From: Halothece sp964463655
Lineage (GTDB): Bacteria > Cyanobacteriota > Cyanobacteriia > Cyanobacteriales > Rubidibacteraceae
NCBI GenBank assembly: GCA_964463655.1
Contig: CAYXDG010000124.1
Location: forward strand, 1 to 5,354
DNA: 5,354 nt
Direction of reading: 5' to 3'
Below the pieces are notes generated by a model. It did not search any database. It was not told the DNA's origin and saw only the letters and a list, made by a program, of their open reading frames with translations. A program made the position numbers and the translations under genes. This document shows, piece after piece, positions 5,149 through 5,354 of this stretch (positions are counted from its first letter, which is position 1; each line of letters starts with the position of its first letter).

Positions 5149-5354
5149 GATGGCGCAAATCGCTGGCAAATGCTCACGGAAATTATGCTACCCTTAGCGC
5201 GTCCAGCCCTAGTTACAGTGTTTCTGTTTACCTTTATTGGGGAATGGAATGATTTATTTAAGCCCTTAGTCTTTACCACTCGCCCCGAATTAACCACTGT
5301 TCAATTAGCACTAGCCCAATTTCAAGAACAGTTTACCAGTAATTGGTCTTTATT
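5149..5354 (+). pseudogene. ABC sugar transporter permease, 5'-truncated (MalG/UgpE-like); runs off the window
   Basis: Inner-membrane permease of the carbohydrate-uptake ABC family. From 5149 the frame reads D-G-A-N-R-W-Q-M-L-T-E-I-M-L-P-L-A-R-P-A, the second half of the EAA loop (normally EAA-x3-G-A-x-n-LP-x3-P) that docks onto the ATPase. A membrane helix (A-L-V-T-V-F-L-F-T-F-I-G) and the family-typical E-W-N-D-L-F-K-P-L-V-F follow. The frame continues to the window end without a stop. Everything expected before D-G-A is missing: the EAA residues, about four upstream transmembrane helices, and normally some 180 residues. Instead the frame runs back through the hairpin at 5119-5146 into unrelated sequence with a stop at 5080. 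An ATG at 5170 could start a short product, but it could not form a working permease. No partner ATPase or binding protein is in the window. Confidence 0.75.

Overview
The window looks like a piece of a cyanobacterial chromosome. It holds four copies of the HIP1 octamer GCGATCGC (1090, 3082, 3842, 4979). It also holds long heptamer arrays and small palindromic elements typical of intergenic DNA in this phylum, a secreted protein with a cyanobacterial PFE-type C-terminal sorting tail, and glycine cleavage genes of cyanobacterial type. I cannot name the genus from this alone.

Layout. Positions 1-193 are a non-coding, AT-rich leader. A small secreted protein with a signal peptide and sorting tail (194-799, +) follows and ends at a good intrinsic terminator. 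A 330 bp convergent intergenic region then holds a roughly 100 bp palindromic MITE-like element (924-1026) and the terminator of the opposite operon (1156-1183). The minus strand carries gcvH (4601-4212) followed by gcvP (4113-1192). These are the H and P proteins of the glycine cleavage system and are probably one transcript starting near 4617. Upstream of gcvH lies repeat DNA: two heptamer families, one of them split by a 100 bp insertion with terminal inverted repeats and a TA duplication. The last 430 bp contain debris of unidentified short reading frames. They end in the C-terminal part of a sugar-type ABC transporter permease whose 5' part is missing and whose junction abuts a small hairpin.

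Function. GcvP decarboxylates glycine with PLP and passes the aminomethyl group to the lipoyl lysine of GcvH. In cyanobacteria this step serves photorespiratory 2-phosphoglycolate salvage and one-carbon supply. The other two components (GcvT and the L protein) are not in this window. I see no glycine riboswitch, but the gcvH promoter region carries a perfect inverted repeat overlapping both proposed promoter boxes.

I do not see a convincing new multi-gene system. The best observations concern small mobile and repeat elements: a TA-flanked MITE-like insertion whose removal restores the heptamer array in register, a core it shares with the element near 970, and the repeat-abutting truncation of the permease gene.
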